Positions 1-8,670 of a stretch of DNA of 64,000 nucleotides are shown here, piece after piece. The stretch's first letter is position 1; each line of letters begins with the position of its first letter. Origin of the DNA: Variovorax sp. YR216. Its GTDB lineage: Bacteria > Pseudomonadota > Gammaproteobacteria > Burkholderiales > Burkholderiaceae_C. The notes beneath the pieces are model-generated. The model was given only the letters and a program-made list of their open reading frames with translations, was not told where the DNA came from and did no database searches. The stretch spans positions 41,156 to 105,155 of the forward strand of contig NZ_FNRO01000021.1 of the NCBI RefSeq assembly GCF_900107745.1, read 5' to 3'. The translations under genes were made by a program, and so were the position numbers.

Positions 1-707
1 GTGAGAACTTCGCGCGGCTGGCCGCCGGCTGCGGGGCCAAGGTGGTGATCGCGGCGCGGCGCAAGGCGCGCCTCGACGCGCTGGCCGACGAACTCGGCCG
101 CCTCGGCTCGCCGCAGGTGACGGTCGTGGAGATGGACGTCGCTTCGGAAGCATCGATCGCGGATGCCTTCGCCGCGATCGACGCGTCGGGCGACCTGCTC
201 GACGTCGTCGTCAACAACGCCGGCATCGGCACCGCGGGCGAGGCGCTCACGGTGTCGACGAAGGACTTCGATGCGGTGATGACCACCAATGTGCGCGGCG
301 CCTTTCTGGTCGCCCTGCGAGCCGCGCGGCGGTGGAAGGAAGCGGGCCGCGGCGGTTCGATCGTCAACATTGCTTCGATCCAGGGCGAGCGCGTCAAGCA
401 CAGAGTCACGCCGTATTCGATCTCCAAGGCGGCGGTGGTGCACATGACGAAGAGCCTGGCGCTCGAATGGGCGGAGCACGGCATCCGCGTCAACGCGATC
501 GAGCCGGGCTACATCGGCACCGAGATGACCGATGGCATGTGGGAGACGGAACAGGGCAAGGCGCTGATCCAGCGCATTCCGATGCGCCGCCTCGGCAAGC
601 CCGAAGAGCTCAATGGCTTGCTGCTGTTGATGGCGACCGATGCAGGCGCGTGGATGACGGGTGCCTGCGTGCCGATCGATGGCGGGCATCTCTGCTCGAC
701 TCTGTAG
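1..707 (+). CDS. SDR family oxidoreductase (5' end outside window)
   Basis: The reading frame is already open at base 3, so the start and the first glycine-rich Rossmann turn lie upstream of the window; this is an edge effect, not a truncation. Visible are the end of the first beta-strand (GAKVVIAARR, typical of NADP-preferring members because of the Arg pair), the NNAG motif, and the catalytic Ser plus Tyr-x3-Lys in YSISKAAV. The C-terminus ends in the usual substrate-loop and dimer segment with MTGACVPIDGG. It is a classical 250-residue SDR, probably a 3-hydroxyacyl or alcohol dehydrogenase reducing or oxidising a hydroxyl with NAD(P)H. It lies 53 bases before the arylsulfatase on the same strand, so it may oxidise an alcohol released by sulfate-ester hydrolysis; that link is inferred. 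Confidence 0.85.
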   Translation, partial: ENFARLAAGCGAKVVIAARRKARLDALADELGRLGSPQVTVVEMDVASEASIADAFAAIDASGDLLDVVVNNAGIGTAGEALTVSTKDFDAVMTTNVRGAFLVALRAARRWKEAGRGGSIVNIASIQGERVKHRVTPYSISKAAVVHMTKSLALEWAEHGIRVNAIEPGYIGTEMTDGMWETEQGKALIQRIPMRRLGKPEELNGLLLLMATDAGAWMTGACVPIDGGHLCSTL

Positions 708-760
708 GACGTACGAAGCCGGCCGGACGAGGCACCCGGCCCACGATAAGGAGACAGTTC

Positions 761-2362
761 ATGGTCAACAGCATCAGGCGGGCACTGCACGCAGCCGGCG
801 TGGTCGTTGCGCTCATGGGGCCGGCGCTGGCGACGGCGCAGCCCGCGAGGCAGCCCAACATCCTCGTCATCTGGGGCGACGATGTCGGCTGGCAGAACGT
901 GAGTGCCTACGGCATGGGCACCATGGGCTACACCACGCCGAACATCGACAGCATCGGCATGGAGGGCATCCGCTTCACCGACCACTATGGCCAGCCCTCA
1001 TGCACGGCCGGCCGCGCGGCCTTCATCACCGGGCAGTACCCAATCCGCTCGGGCATGACAACGGTCGGCCAGCCTGGCGACAAGCTCGGCATCCAGGCCG
1101 CCTCGCCCAGCCTGGCCGAGGTCTTGAAGAAGGTTGGCTATCGCACCGGTCAGTTCGGCAAGAACCACTTGGGCGACAACAACGCCAATCTGCCGACCGT
1201 GCATGGCTTCGACGAGTTCTACGGCAACCTCTACCACCTGAACACCGAGGAGCAGCACGAGTACCTGGACTACAAGGCATACGCCAACAAGTACCCCGGC
1301 GGCCCCAAGGCCTACGCACAAAAATTCGCGACGCGCGGCGTTCTGCACACGGTCGCGACCGCCCAGGACGATGCAACGGTAGACCCGCGCTTCGGCCGCG
1401 TCGGCAGGCAGACCATCGAGGACACCGGGCCGCTCACGATGAAACGCATGGAAGATTTCGATGCGGAGGAACTGATCCCCCGGTCGATCGACTTCATGGA
1501 GCAATCGAAGAAGGCGGACAAGCCTTTCTTCGTCTGGCTCAACACGACCCGCATGCACATGTACACCCACCTCAACGAGAAGTGGCGCTATGCGGCCGCG
1601 AAGTACACGCACGAGGGCGACCTGCACGGCAGCGGCATGCTCCAGCACGATCACGACATCGGTCTGGTGCTCGACTACCTCAAGAAGAGTGGCCTCGACA
1701 AGAACACCATCGTCTGGTACTCCACCGACAACGGGCCCGAGCACTCGTCGTGGCCGGACGGCGCGACCACGCCATTCCGCGGCGAGAAGATGACGACCTA
1801 CGAGGGCGGCGTGCGCGTGATCTCGATGCTGCGCTGGCCGGTCCTGGTCAAGCCTGGCCAGATCAAGAACGGCATCCAGGCACATCAGGACATGTTTACG
1901 ACCTTCGCCGCCGCGGCAGGCGTGCCCGACGTGGCCGAGCAGGTCAAGCTGGAGAAGAAACAGTACATCGACGGTGTGAACAACCTCGACTACTGGACCG
2001 GCAAGTCGCCCGAGAGTGCGCGCAACAGCTTCCTCTACTACATCGAGAGCAAGCTGACGGCGGTGCGCATGGGCCCGTGGAAGCTGCACTTCTCGACCAA
2101 GGAGGACTACTACTCGCCCGTGCAGCCGCTGTTCGCACCGTTGATGTTCAACCTGCGCAGCGATCCTTTCGAGAGCTACGCCAGCAAGGACTCGTACGGC
2201 CATCTGGTTCAGAAGAATTCATGGATCTCCGGGCCGATGGGCGAGCTGATCGGTGCGCACCTGAAGACGTTGGCCGAGTATCCGCCGGTGCAGACCGCGA
2301 AGTCTTTCGATCGGTCGAACCTCGTGCAGGACTTCCTGCAGAACTTCAAGCGGCAGCAATGA
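761..2362 (+). CDS. Secreted arylsulfatase, type I (formylglycine) sulfatase
   Basis: A 533-residue sulfatase of the alkaline-phosphatase superfamily that hydrolyses sulfate esters to alcohol plus sulfate. An N-terminal signal peptide (residues 1-28, ending ALATAQ) implies periplasmic export. Metal ligands are seen at WGDD (D40, D41) and STDNGPEH (D323, N324). The nucleophile motif is C81-T-A-G-R, a Cys-type sulfatase needing conversion to formylglycine; no FGE gene is in this window. The start is the ATG at 761, preceded by AAGGAG, rather than an upstream in-frame extension that would overlap the SDR gene and lack a signal peptide. Its stop overlaps the start of the alkylsulfatase gene, so the two sulfatases are translationally coupled. 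The true substrate (aryl, steroid or alkyl sulfate) cannot be told from sequence. Confidence 0.93.
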   Translation: MVNSIRRALHAAGVVVALMGPALATAQPARQPNILVIWGDDVGWQNVSAYGMGTMGYTTPNIDSIGMEGIRFTDHYGQPSCTAGRAAFITGQYPIRSGMTTVGQPGDKLGIQAASPSLAEVLKKVGYRTGQFGKNHLGDNNANLPTVHGFDEFYGNLYHLNTEEQHEYLDYKAYANKYPGGPKAYAQKFATRGVLHTVATAQDDATVDPRFGRVGRQTIEDTGPLTMKRMEDFDAEELIPRSIDFMEQSKKADKPFFVWLNTTRMHMYTHLNEKWRYAAAKYTHEGDLHGSGMLQHDHDIGLVLDYLKKSGLDKNTIVWYSTDNGPEHSSWPDGATTPFRGEKMTTYEGGVRVISMLRWPVLVKPGQIKNGIQAHQDMFTTFAAAAGVPDVAEQVKLEKKQYIDGVNNLDYWTGKSPESARNSFLYYIESKLTAVRMGPWKLHFSTKEDYYSPVQPLFAPLMFNLRSDPFESYASKDSYGHLVQKNSWISGPMGELIGAHLKTLAEYPPVQTAKSFDRSNLVQDFLQNFKRQQ

Positions 2363-4347
2363 TGAACAGGCAACTCACGCCCGTGGCGGCCGCGATCGCA
2401 TTCGCGCTGGCCTTCCATTCCATCCGCGCCGCGCCGGTCGATGGCGCATCCGCGTCGTCCGCCAAGGCCGCGAGTGCGGCGACGGCCTCGCGCAACGCCG
2501 CGGTGCTCCAGCAGTTGCCATTTGGCGACCGTGCCGATTTCGAAGCGGCGCGACGCGGCCTGATTGCGCCATTCGAGGGAAAGATCAGGAACGCCAACGG
2601 CGAGGTCGTGTGGGACTCGCACGCCTACGACTTCCTGCTCGATGACACCGCGCCGGCCACCGTGAATCCGAGCCTCTGGCGGCACGCGCAGCTCAATTCG
2701 AACGCCGGCCTTTTCAAGGTGACCGACCGGGTCTACCAGCTCCGCGGCATGGACCTCGCCAACATGACGGTGATCGAGGGCGACCGCGGGTTGATCGTCA
2801 TCGATCCGCTGATGAGCACCGAGACGGCGCGCGCCGCGCTCGCGTTGTACCGGAAGTACCGTCCGGCCGCACCAGTGGTCGCCGTGATCTACACGCACAG
2901 CCACGTCGATCACTTCGGCGGCGTGCGCGGTGTGGTCGACGAAGCCGACGTGAAGGCCGGCAAGGTGAAGATCTACGCGCCCGCAGGCTTCCTGGGGCAT
3001 GCGATCAGCGAGAACCTGTTCGCCGGCACCGCCATGTTCCGCCGCGGCATGTATCAGGGCGGCTCGACTCTGCCGCGCGGCGCACTTGGCCAGATCGACG
3101 CGGGGCTTGGCAAGGGTGCGCCGCGCAGTGCGACGATCACCTTGATCCCGCCGACGAACCTCATCGCGAAGGACTTCGAGACGCATGTCGTCGACGGCGT
3201 GCGCATCGAGTTCCAGCTCACTCCGGACACCGAGGCGCCTTCGGAGATGAACCTCTACCTGCCCACGCTGCGGGCCCTGTGCATGGCCGAGAACGTAGCG
3301 CGGACGATGCACAACGTTCTCACGCCGCGCGGCGCGCTGGTGCGCGATGCCAAGGGCTGGTCGCGCTACCTCGACGACAGTCTGGTGCGCTATGGCGACA
3401 AGGCCGAGGTGCTGTTCGCGCAGCACGGCTGGCCCACCTGGGGAGGGGAGGGCATCCGCACGCTGTTGGCCGATCAGCGCGACATGTACGCGTTCATCAA
3501 CGACCGCACGCTGCACCTGATGAACAAGGGGCTGACGCCGAACGAAATCGCCGAGGCGATCCAGAAGCTGCCGGGCGAGCTGGACAAGAAGTGGTACGCC
3601 CGCGGCTATTACGGCGTGCTCAGCTTCAATGTGCGAGCGGTCTACCAGCGCTATCTGGGCTTCTACGACGCCAACCCGGCCAACCTGGACCCGTTGCCGC
3701 CCGTCGATTCGGCCAGGCGCTACGTCGCCGCGATGGGCGGGTCGGCATCGGTGCTCGCGCTGGTGCGCGACGCCATCGCCAAGGGCGATTACCGCTGGGC
3801 GGCGCAGATCGGCAATCACCTCGTCTTTGCCGAGCCTGACAACAAGGAAGCGCGCGAGGCGCAGGCCGAAGCGCTCGAGCAGCTCGCCTACCAGAGCGAG
3901 GCGGCCACCTGGCGCAACATGTACCTCTCGGGCGCCAGCGACCTGCGGCAAGGCGTGCCGGAACTGGCGACACGCGCGACCGAAGACCTCGTCAAGGCCG
4001 CGACGCCGGCGATGTTCTTCGACTTCCTGGCGGTGCGGCTCGACACCGAGAAGGCACAGGGACACGACATGACGCTCAACTGGCGCTTCGACGATGTCCA
4101 CCAGTCGTTCGCGCTGACCTTGCGCAATGGCGTGCTCACGCAACGCGAGGGCACGCAGCACGCGAAGTCCGACGTCTCGGTGCGCATGAACAAGTCCGTG
4201 CTCGACCGCATCAGCCTGCGGCAGCTCGACTTCGCTACTGCGCTCAGGCAGGGCGACATCCGCGTCGAAGGCAATGCCGGCAAGCTGACCGAACTGCTCG
4301 GCATGCTGTCCACCTTCAAGCCGGCTTTCAACATCGTCACGCCCTGA
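2359..4347 (+). CDS. Metallo-beta-lactamase-fold alkylsulfatase (SdsA1/type III family)
   Basis: A 662-residue zinc hydrolase matching the SdsA1/Pisa1 architecture: signal peptide (about 1-24), MBL domain with the di-zinc motif T179-H-S-H-V-D-H185, a further ligand region around MAENVARTMHN, a helical dimerisation segment (about residues 390-530) and a C-terminal SCP2-like domain ending RVEGNAGKLTELL. Known members cleave primary or secondary alkyl sulfates such as SDS to the alcohol, giving carbon for beta-oxidation. Two ATGs lie in tandem at 2359 and 2362; 2359 gives an ATGA overlap with the arylsulfatase stop. It converges with the DUF1254 gene across a 21-base gap. The family assignment is firm; chain length and branching preference are unknown. 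Confidence 0.93.
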   Translation: MMNRQLTPVAAAIAFALAFHSIRAAPVDGASASSAKAASAATASRNAAVLQQLPFGDRADFEAARRGLIAPFEGKIRNANGEVVWDSHAYDFLLDDTAPATVNPSLWRHAQLNSNAGLFKVTDRVYQLRGMDLANMTVIEGDRGLIVIDPLMSTETARAALALYRKYRPAAPVVAVIYTHSHVDHFGGVRGVVDEADVKAGKVKIYAPAGFLGHAISENLFAGTAMFRRGMYQGGSTLPRGALGQIDAGLGKGAPRSATITLIPPTNLIAKDFETHVVDGVRIEFQLTPDTEAPSEMNLYLPTLRALCMAENVARTMHNVLTPRGALVRDAKGWSRYLDDSLVRYGDKAEVLFAQHGWPTWGGEGIRTLLADQRDMYAFINDRTLHLMNKGLTPNEIAEAIQKLPGELDKKWYARGYYGVLSFNVRAVYQRYLGFYDANPANLDPLPPVDSARRYVAAMGGSASVLALVRDAIAKGDYRWAAQIGNHLVFAEPDNKEAREAQAEALEQLAYQSEAATWRNMYLSGASDLRQGVPELATRATEDLVKAATPAMFFDFLAVRLDTEKAQGHDMTLNWRFDDVHQSFALTLRNGVLTQREGTQHAKSDVSVRMNKSVLDRISLRQLDFATALRQGDIRVEGNAGKLTELLGMLSTFKPAFNIVTP

Positions 4348-4368
4348 GCCCTTCCTGACGAGGCGCGC

Positions 4369-6771
4369 TCAGTTCACTGCGCGTGCCTGCGGGAACGTCC
4401 ACCGGCCGTCGAGGATCTCCGCGCGCGGACGGTACAGCCGCACCAGGTAGTTCCATCGCGGCGTGAGCGGCAGGCAGTTTGCGACCACGCCATCGCAGCC
4501 GCCGAACTGCACCGCCACGGAGCCGTCCTCGCCCTTTGCCGCGGTGATGCTGTTGATCGTGTAGGCGTCGAGTCTGTTCGGCTCGAAGTAGCCCTGCGCG
4601 TTGTAGACGCTGATCGACCAGAACGCATCGACCGGCACGTCCTTGACCACCAGCCGGTGGACGGTGCTGCCGTCGTTGCGTGCCGGCGCGACGCTTAGGT
4701 AGGTGGCGTCCTTCTCCGGATTGCCGCCCCAGGCCGTCGCCGAGGCGATCAGGTGGCGAATGGGATCGACCTGATTGCGCAGGCCGAAGCTGCGCTTCAG
4801 GTCCGGCACGGTCGAGCCGAGTGCGAGCAACGCGTCGCGGACTTTCTTCTGGCTCACCGGGTCCCAGTTGGGCAGCTCGAAACTCCCCTTGGCCGCCTGG
4901 CGTGACACGATGGCGTCCTGCAGCGCGTGGGCCTGCCTGAGGTCCTCGGGGTCGGAGGGGTCAACGAGCGTGCGGATGCCGATCAGCACATAGCGCGTGC
5001 CGACCGATTCGCGGCTGAAGGTATAGGTGCCCGCCTGGTAGATCACCCGGGGGGTGTAATGGTCCTCGTTGAAAGACTGCATCGACATGAAGCGCTTGCC
5101 CGCATCGGGCAAGGTCACGGTGACCGCGCCAGCGTCGAGATCGAAGACCGCGTTGGAATAGAGCGTGTCGCGGTTCATCCGCACCACGAGCTGGCGATCG
5201 ACGGATGCGAGCGCGCGGTTATGGCGGAACTGGCCGAAGCCCCCGTTCCGCGCGACGTTGGTGAAGTACCAGTGCGACTCTGCGCGCGTGAAGTTCTCGA
5301 CGGTCACCGGCACGGTCGCGGCGGTCGTTGGCTCGGCACGTTCGATCTCCGGCTTCTTCCATCGCCCGCTCGTGATCTCCGGCTTCGGCCAGAACAACCG
5401 CAAGGCCATCAGGAAAGGCCCCTCCGGCGCGGGAAGCCAGTTCGATTCCTTGTCCTTGCCCGGTGATTCGCGCTGGATGTAGAGCGTGAGCCCGCCATCG
5501 GCATCGCGCTGCAGCTGCGGCAGCATCGGCGAGTTGACGAGGTAGCGGTCGATCGGATTGGCGACCAACAGGCGCGCGGGAAGTCGGTACATCGTGAGCG
5601 ACCAGAAGGCATTCACGGGTGGAAGTTGATCGGCCTTGAAGCGCAGCACATACCGGTTCGCGCCATCGAGCCTCTGGCCGGTGGCATCGGCGTAGTAGCC
5701 CTGGTAGACCGCCTCTTCCTTCGAGTTGCCATAGATGCCGGCCACGGTGCCGCGCATCCGGTGGAGATAGTTGTTCCCGAGTTGCTCGCGGCTGCCGAGA
5801 AGCTCGCCGCTACCGAGTTGTCCTGCGGCGGCCAGCTTCTCCAGCTTTGCCTGCTCGGCCCACGCGTCGGCAACGCCGTCCTGCACAGCCTGTCGCAGTT
5901 CGGGCGACAGCGCCTGGGCGTCGAAGGCGAGCCCAGCGCCGATGCCGAGCCGGGCAAAGCGCTGCATCAGCTCGCGTTCGGAAGGGTGAGTCGGGCAGAA
6001 GCGCAGAACGAAATTCAGCACGTCGAAGAATTCGAGCGAGCTGCGCTCCTGCTCGATGGTGAGTGGCTTGATGAAATCGATCCTGGCGGCAGCTGCCGGC
6101 GCGGGCGTCCCGAGGTACGCAGACAGGGGTTGCACCTTGTAGCCGGCCTGCACTTTCCTGACGTTCTCGATGTCGGCTGGGCCCGAGAGCTGCGTGCGGT
6201 AGAACACGAAAGCGAATTCGGTCTCGGACCGGATCACGTCCTTGATCCCAGCGGGCTTGGTGCCGTTCCAGCCCGGCCCTGCGAGCAGGTAGTTGCCGGC
6301 TTCATTGCCCGTGGCGCGGCTGCCGACATAGGCGAAGTTGTGGGTGTAGGCGTCGATGAACTGCGCGCCGTAGTAGCGCTTGCCCTCGACAGCCGGCATG
6401 GTCAGCACCAGCGGCTCGGCGCGCAGGTCGGCACCGACGTAGGAGTAGGGCGTGTCCGAGTTGGGCGTCTGGATCGCCTTGTCCTCGGGCGTGAAGACTC
6501 TCGCTTCGTTCCGGATCGTGTTCCACGGCGCCTTGAATTCGGCGTTCTCGCGGTCGACGAAGAACGCGTGCTGGATGCGGTAATGGTCGACCAGCGAATA
6601 GCCGTAGACGTACGCCTCCTTCGCGATGGCCCTTGCCTCGGCAGGCGTGAGGTCCTTCGCCGGGGCTGCCGAAGCCACGCCGCATGCGCCGATGGCGACT
6701 GCGCCGAGCGCCGCCACCTCAATCAATCGGCGCGCCCAACGCAGGCCGATGTTTCTGAGTCGTCCTTCCAC
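4369..6771 (-). CDS. Secreted DUF1254/DUF1214 protein, tandem double copy
   Basis: An 800-residue exported protein starting at GTG 6771, with AGGAG 5 bases upstream. A signal peptide of about 35 residues ends ASAAP. Residues about 40-470 form one DUF1254 plus DUF1214 unit (landmarks NSDTPYSYVGADL and FWSLTMYRLPARLL). A second, shorter unit covers about 485-800 (NRDTLYSNAVFDL and FWSISVYNAQGYFEP), so the gene looks like an internal duplication with fusion. Function of the family is unknown; members are periplasmic or surface and are frequent near lipid and hydrocarbon catabolic genes. It is the only minus-strand gene in the first 48 kb, divergent from the DUF1302 gene across a 226-base region. 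A single-unit relative lies at 31019-32338. Confidence 0.85.
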   Translation of the reverse strand: MEGRLRNIGLRWARRLIEVAALGAVAIGACGVASAAPAKDLTPAEARAIAKEAYVYGYSLVDHYRIQHAFFVDRENAEFKAPWNTIRNEARVFTPEDKAIQTPNSDTPYSYVGADLRAEPLVLTMPAVEGKRYYGAQFIDAYTHNFAYVGSRATGNEAGNYLLAGPGWNGTKPAGIKDVIRSETEFAFVFYRTQLSGPADIENVRKVQAGYKVQPLSAYLGTPAPAAAARIDFIKPLTIEQERSSLEFFDVLNFVLRFCPTHPSERELMQRFARLGIGAGLAFDAQALSPELRQAVQDGVADAWAEQAKLEKLAAAGQLGSGELLGSREQLGNNYLHRMRGTVAGIYGNSKEEAVYQGYYADATGQRLDGANRYVLRFKADQLPPVNAFWSLTMYRLPARLLVANPIDRYLVNSPMLPQLQRDADGGLTLYIQRESPGKDKESNWLPAPEGPFLMALRLFWPKPEITSGRWKKPEIERAEPTTAATVPVTVENFTRAESHWYFTNVARNGGFGQFRHNRALASVDRQLVVRMNRDTLYSNAVFDLDAGAVTVTLPDAGKRFMSMQSFNEDHYTPRVIYQAGTYTFSRESVGTRYVLIGIRTLVDPSDPEDLRQAHALQDAIVSRQAAKGSFELPNWDPVSQKKVRDALLALGSTVPDLKRSFGLRNQVDPIRHLIASATAWGGNPEKDATYLSVAPARNDGSTVHRLVVKDVPVDAFWSISVYNAQGYFEPNRLDAYTINSITAAKGEDGSVAVQFGGCDGVVANCLPLTPRWNYLVRLYRPRAEILDGRWTFPQARAVN

Positions 6772-6863
6772 TGTGTCTCCTGTCTTTCCGTTAGGGATTG
6801 CCGCGTCGCAGCCGCGTTCGAGCTGCGCGCCATGTGAGCGTAGGGACGCGATCGCGAACCACG

Positions 6864-6932
6864 TCCCCCCCTCTTTGGACGGGTGAGGGAAAAGCCGGAT
6901 GCGGTTATCCCGCCTCTCAAGAAAGGGGGGGA
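6864..6932. repeat. Inverted C-tract/G-tract repeat in divergent intergenic region
   Basis: Nine-base arms, TCCCCCCCT (6864-6872) and AGGGGGGGA (6924-6932), are perfect inverted complements about 50 bases apart, between the DUF1254 and DUF1302 genes. They could form a long hairpin. The rest of the 226-base gap holds the divergent promoters and nothing else recognisable. Related C/G-tract hairpins occur near 13655, 28626 and 32376. Confidence 0.5.
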
Positions 6933-6953
6933 TGCGCCGGGTGCACTGCGCCT

Positions 6954-6959
6954 TAACTT
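6954..6959 (+). promoter_or_regulatory. Candidate -10 box upstream of DUF1302 gene
   Basis: TAACTT fits the sigma-70 -10 pattern TAnnnT and lies 38 bases before the ATG at 6998. Similar hexamers preceded by a GC(C/G)C context occur upstream of 28708, 32450 and 33673. No convincing -35 box is visible, so this is tentative. Confidence 0.25.
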
Positions 6960-6997
6960 TGCGCGGCTCAAGAAACCATCACAGGAGAAGAATCAGC

Positions 6998-8653
6998 ATG
7001 ACGAAACACCCGGGAATTCGCCGGCAGGCGCTCAGTGCGGCGGCCCTGGCTTTGTGCGCAGGCACGTGGATGAGCGCGCACGCGTTCGAGTTCGACACCG
7101 GCAACGACGATCTGCAGGTACGGTGGGACAACACCGTGCGCTACAACTTCGGGCATCGCGTGCAGGGCCAGGATCCGGTGATCCTGAAGAACCTCAACGC
7201 CGACGACGGCGACCGCAACTTCGGCAACCACAGCACCGTCAACAACCGGGTTGACCTGCTCAGCGAATTCGACGTGGTCTACCAGCGGAAATTCGGTGCA
7301 CGCGTGAGCGGCGCCGGCTGGTACGACAACGCCTACTCGGGCAGCTTCGACAACACGAGCCTTGCGACTTCCAACCACGTGGTCAACGGCCAGCCGGCGC
7401 TGGGGCTGAGCAATTACACCGATCGCTACTACAAGGGCCCCTCGGGCGAGGTGCTCGATGCCTTTGTCTTCGGCGGTTTCGACATTGGCAACATGCCCTT
7501 GAGCCTGCGCGTGGGCCGCCATACGGTGAACTGGGGCGAGGCTTTGCTCGGCGGTGGAGCCATCCACGGCATTACCTACGGGCAGGCGCCGCTGGACCTG
7601 GCCAAGTCCTTTGCCAGCCCCGGCATCGAAGCCAAGGAACTCTATCGACCGCTGAACCAGATCAGCAGCACGCTGCAGGCGACGCCCGAACTGTCGTTCG
7701 CGGCGCAGTACTTCCTTCAGTGGGATGCGAGCCGCTTCCCCGAAACCGGCAGCTACCTGGGCTTCAACGATGCACTGCAGAACGGCGGCGAATCGCTGCT
7801 GCTGGCACCGGGCGTGCGAGCGTTCCGCGGCTCGGACCTGACGCCGAAGAACAGCGGCGACTGGGGCCTGATGTCGCGCTGGAGCCCGCAATGGCTGGAC
7901 GGCACTGTGGGTGCCTACGTGCGCAACTTCTCCGACAAGCTGCCGCAGCTCGTCGTGAAGGCCGCCGCCCCGCGCCAGTACTTCCTGACGTACGGCGACG
8001 AAATCGACATGTACGGCCTCAGCCTGGCCAAGCAGATCGCCGGCGTGAGCATCGGCGCCGACCTGAATTACCGCAAGAACATGCCGCTCAACAGCGACGT
8101 GGTGCAGATTAACTCGCTGTCGCAACTGCCCGCGGCGGGCGACCTGCTGGGCGCGCGGGGCAACACGCTGCACGGTGTATTGAATGCGATCGGTTCGGTG
8201 CCCTCGACGCCACTTTTCAATAGCGCCTCGTGGTCGACTGAATTGACTTGGAACCGCTGGACCTCGGTCACGCAAGGTGCCCAGTACTTCAAGGGCCGCG
8301 ACAGCTACACGGCGATCGACAAGGTCAGCAAGGACTATTTTGGCCTCGCGCTGAACTTCACGCCGACCTGGTACCAGGTGTTCCCGGGCGCCGACCTCTC
8401 GATGCCGCTGAGCTACTCGGTCGGCCTGAGCGGCAACTCCGCGGTGGCCTCGGGCGGCAACAAGAACGCCGGCAGCTTCGCGGTGGGCCTGGGGCTGGAC
8501 CTGTACAGCAAGTACCGCTTCGACCTCAAGTACATCGGCTACTTCGGCGACTACACGCTCGCTGCCAACGGCGCCATCGCGGTCGCCAACGGCACCTTCA
8601 CCTACCTGCGCGATCGCGGCGCAGTTTTCCTGACCTTCAAGACCACGCTTTGA
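6998..8653 (+). CDS. DUF1302 family outer-membrane-type protein
   Basis: A 551-residue protein with a signal peptide (residues 1-29, ending MSAHAFEF) followed by repeated amphipathic beta-strand segments rich in Tyr, Asn and Gly, and a C-terminus ending in aromatic beta-strands (GAVFLTFKTTL), as expected of an outer-membrane beta-barrel. DUF1302 members nearly always precede a DUF1329 gene, as here (17-base gap). The start at 6998 has AGGAG 10 bases upstream; an earlier in-frame start would put a hydrophilic stretch before the signal peptide. The likely role is an outer-membrane channel or receptor for hydrophobic substrates or exported lipids in the four-gene envelope set 6998-13700. The biochemical function is not established for the family. 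Confidence 0.88.
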   Translation: MTKHPGIRRQALSAAALALCAGTWMSAHAFEFDTGNDDLQVRWDNTVRYNFGHRVQGQDPVILKNLNADDGDRNFGNHSTVNNRVDLLSEFDVVYQRKFGARVSGAGWYDNAYSGSFDNTSLATSNHVVNGQPALGLSNYTDRYYKGPSGEVLDAFVFGGFDIGNMPLSLRVGRHTVNWGEALLGGGAIHGITYGQAPLDLAKSFASPGIEAKELYRPLNQISSTLQATPELSFAAQYFLQWDASRFPETGSYLGFNDALQNGGESLLLAPGVRAFRGSDLTPKNSGDWGLMSRWSPQWLDGTVGAYVRNFSDKLPQLVVKAAAPRQYFLTYGDEIDMYGLSLAKQIAGVSIGADLNYRKNMPLNSDVVQINSLSQLPAAGDLLGARGNTLHGVLNAIGSVPSTPLFNSASWSTELTWNRWTSVTQGAQYFKGRDSYTAIDKVSKDYFGLALNFTPTWYQVFPGADLSMPLSYSVGLSGNSAVASGGNKNAGSFAVGLGLDLYSKYRFDLKYIGYFGDYTLAANGAIAVANGTFTYLRDRGAVFLTFKTTL

Positions 8654-8670
8654 GCGGAGACAAGACCATC

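Noticed and set aside
1..41. Truncated SDR pseudogene at the left edge
   Set aside because: The frame is open to the window edge and the rest of the SDR is intact, so the missing start is simply outside the window.
332..760. Possible N-terminal extension of the arylsulfatase
   Set aside because: It overlaps the SDR gene, lacks any domain, and would bury the signal peptide; ATG 761 has a good ribosome site.
2209..4161. 650-codon open frame on the minus strand opposite the alkylsulfatase
   Set aside because: Shadow of a strongly recognised gene; composition is Arg/Ala/His-rich with no ribosome site or family resemblance.
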